Below are positions 5,307 to 6,811 of a stretch of 6,811 nucleotides of DNA, in pieces. This DNA comes from Synechococcaceae bacterium WB8_1B_136 (GTDB lineage Bacteria; Cyanobacteriota; Cyanobacteriia; PCC-6307; Cyanobiaceae). Position numbers and translations under genes: made by a program. The notes beneath the pieces are model-generated. The model was not told where the DNA came from and made no database searches. It saw only the letters and a list, made by a program, of their open reading frames with translations. The stretch is taken from NCBI GenBank assembly GCA_010029175.1, contig RGNC01000109.1:1-6811 (forward strand), given 5' to 3'. Every line of letters begins with the position of its first letter. Position 1 is the first letter of the stretch.

Positions 5307-6811
5307 CTAGTTCGCCGGTGGCGGTGGGGCAGGCGGCGGCACCGCTCCGGGCTGCGCGGGGGAAGGCTGAGCCGGAGCTGCGCCCTCATCCGACCTGCCG
5401 GAACGGGACGGGGGAACGGCAGACGGCGGCGCAGCAGGGGTTGCTGGCGGACGCATCGCCGGCAAGTCAGGCGCCGGGTCGGCCCGCAGGGAGAGGGTGA
5501 GCAGGGCGGGGGCGACGCCGTCGTTGGTGATCAGCAGCTGCACCGGCGAGCGGTTCACCTGGCCGAGGCTCACCACCCGCAGGGGCCCGCGGGCCTCCAG
5601 CACGCCACCATCGGCCCCAAACACGGTCATCTGCATCAACGGCGAACCGTTCACCCCCAGCACCAACCGGCTGCCGTCAGGCAAGCGGATGGGGAACAGG
5701 CGGGCACCGCCGGCATCCACCGAGGCGGACACCACCTGGGTCTGCCCCAGACGCGCCTGAATCGCTTCGATGCGCACGTTGGCCAGGCCCTGCTCGGCAG
5801 CGGCATACCAGAGCTGCCGGAACGGTTCAGGGGGGATGTCGGCGGCGGAGCGCCCGGGCAACAGGTTCTGGGCGCTGCCCGACACCAGTTGCTGCACCAC
5901 CTCGGCGCTCAGACCCTGGGCCACGAGGGCAGCCTGCCGCTTGCGCCAATCGGCCCCACTGAAGCCGCCCAGACGGGTGCGGATCTCCAGTGGCAGCTGC
6001 TCCACTCGGCTCAGCCATTCCTCCGCCAGCTCATTCCACACCTTGCGCAGGGGTGCGTCGTCGAGGGAGTCGCTGGGGAGGCGCCCGCCCCGCTCCGGGT
6101 ACTGGGCCAGCAGGCTGGCATCCACCAGCTTGAGGAACCAGCCGCGATCGATCTGCAGGGCCCGCAGGCGGTTGAGCAGCTGTTGGCGTTGGTCGATCTC
6201 CGCTGGAGGCAAGCTGCTGGGCAACTGCAGCGCTGGCCCGGCATCGGTGCCGGAGGGCTTGCCACGGCTGAGCACCAACCAGCCCAGGGCCGTGCCCACC
6301 ACGGCCGAGATCACCAGCGCCAGCACCACCGGCCACAGCCGTCCCTCGGCGGCCTCCTCCTTCACCTCCTGGCGGGAGCGGAGCGGCAGAACAGCGGCGG
6401 GGGCCGCGGCCGCAACCGGCAGGGGCGGCAGTTCGGGTTCGGGCGGTGCCGCCAGCGGCACCAGCACCACAGTGCGATCGGCGCGGGGCACAGGGCCGGT
6501 GCTGTCGGGCATCGGCAGCTCCTGGGCGGCCTGCAGAGCAGCAGCGGCCGAGGGGAAGCGGCGGCCGGGCTCTGCAGCCAGCATTCGCTCCAGCAGGGCC
6601 TGGAGCTGGGGCTCTCCCTCCAGGGCAGCGGGCCAGCGCCACTGCAGCGTGGTGGGATCCAGCAGCTGGGCAGGCTCTTCGCCGCTGAGCAGCACCAGGG
6701 CCACCACCCCGAGGCCGTAGAGGTCCATCCAGGGCTCAGCCCCATCGCCGCGGCCCAGCTCCGGAGCGCCGTAACCGGGGGTGACACCGTCGGCCGGGAC
6801 CCCCTGACCCC
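5307..6811 (-). CDS. Transmembrane Ser/Thr protein kinase, C-terminal 500 residues (5' end outside window)
   Basis: A Hanks-type kinase cut by the right edge. Residues here are counted from the first complete codon. The frame reads through the edge without a start: VTPGYGAPEL (9-18) is the end of the activation segment with the APE motif, and DLYGLGVVALVLLSG (29-43) is subdomain IX with its conserved aspartate. ERMLAAEPGRRFPSA (74-88) is subdomain XI with its arginine. A proline- and alanine-rich juxtamembrane linker follows (about 100-145), then one membrane helix (about 159-180). The remaining 320 residues should be outside the cytoplasm. They comprise a helical region with two related units (about 211-272 and 288-349), a probably beta-rich part with RLFPIRLPDGSRLVLGVNGS (370-389), and a proline-rich tail (445-500). 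The ATP-binding lobe and catalytic loop are not visible, so activity cannot be judged. An internal ATG at 6728 is not the start. Ligand and targets are unknown. Confidence 0.93.
   Translation of the reverse strand, partial: GQGVPADGVTPGYGAPELGRGDGAEPWMDLYGLGVVALVLLSGEEPAQLLDPTTLQWRWPAALEGEPQLQALLERMLAAEPGRRFPSAAAALQAAQELPMPDSTGPVPRADRTVVLVPLAAPPEPELPPLPVAAAAPAAVLPLRSRQEVKEEAAEGRLWPVVLALVISAVVGTALGWLVLSRGKPSGTDAGPALQLPSSLPPAEIDQRQQLLNRLRALQIDRGWFLKLVDASLLAQYPERGGRLPSDSLDDAPLRKVWNELAEEWLSRVEQLPLEIRTRLGGFSGADWRKRQAALVAQGLSAEVVQQLVSGSAQNLLPGRSAADIPPEPFRQLWYAAAEQGLANVRIEAIQARLGQTQVVSASVDAGGARLFPIRLPDGSRLVLGVNGSPLMQMTVFGADGGVLEARGPLRVVSLGQVNRSPVQLLITNDGVAPALLTLSLRADPAPDLPAMRPPATPAAPPSAVPPSRSGRSDEGAAPAQPSPAQPGAVPPPAPPPPAN

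Noticed and set aside
5770..6720. Plus-strand open frame of 316 codons opposite the kinase gene
   Set aside because: The minus-strand kinase reading has clear APE, subdomain IX and membrane segments. The plus-strand product is serine- and arginine-rich with no recognisable features.
5307..6728. Kinase gene starting at the ATG at 6728
   Set aside because: The open frame continues upstream to the window edge and encodes the activation-segment end VTPGYGAPEL. The ATG is therefore the methionine before the conserved DLYGLG motif, not a start.

Overview
The window looks like chromosome of a GC-rich picocyanobacterium of the Cyanobium/Synechococcus group. This is inferred from the short cyanobacterial form of ThiC starting MRSAWIEKRQGQ, a RuvB starting MAIVSS, a cyanobacterial-type membrane Ser/Thr kinase, a very high G+C content and tight gene packing. 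No rRNA, tRNA, CRISPR array, insertion sequence or phage gene is visible.

Layout from left to right. (1) At 1-408 (minus) lies the 5' part of thiC, cut by the left window edge. It is preceded by a clear TPP riboswitch (486-584) and a possible extended -10 promoter element. (2) At 631-4555 (minus) lies a compact five-gene unit, transcribed from right to left: ruvB, a secreted TPR protein, an M20D amidohydrolase, a small two-helix membrane protein and a HEAT-repeat protein. Three successive junctions are 4-base ATGA start/stop overlaps and the fourth gap is 25 bases, so one transcript with translational coupling is likely. (3) At 4556-4617 a 62-base divergent promoter region separates ruvB from smpB. 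(4) At 4618-5115 (plus) lies smpB. (5) At 5116-5306 is a gene-free stretch between convergent genes; it holds a perfect 13-bp inverted repeat, a polypurine tract and small hairpins. (6) At 5307-6811 (minus) lies the 3' two-thirds or so of a transmembrane Ser/Thr protein kinase, cut by the right edge inside its activation segment.

Most genes are housekeeping: thiamine synthesis (thiC), Holliday-junction branch migration (ruvB) and ribosome rescue (smpB). The less explained parts are the passenger genes coupled to ruvB, the repeated envelope-side domain of the kinase, the thiC expression platform that shows no ribosome binding site, and the inverted repeat between smpB and the kinase gene. I do not see a convincing new multi-gene system; the findings are local oddities that can be tested.
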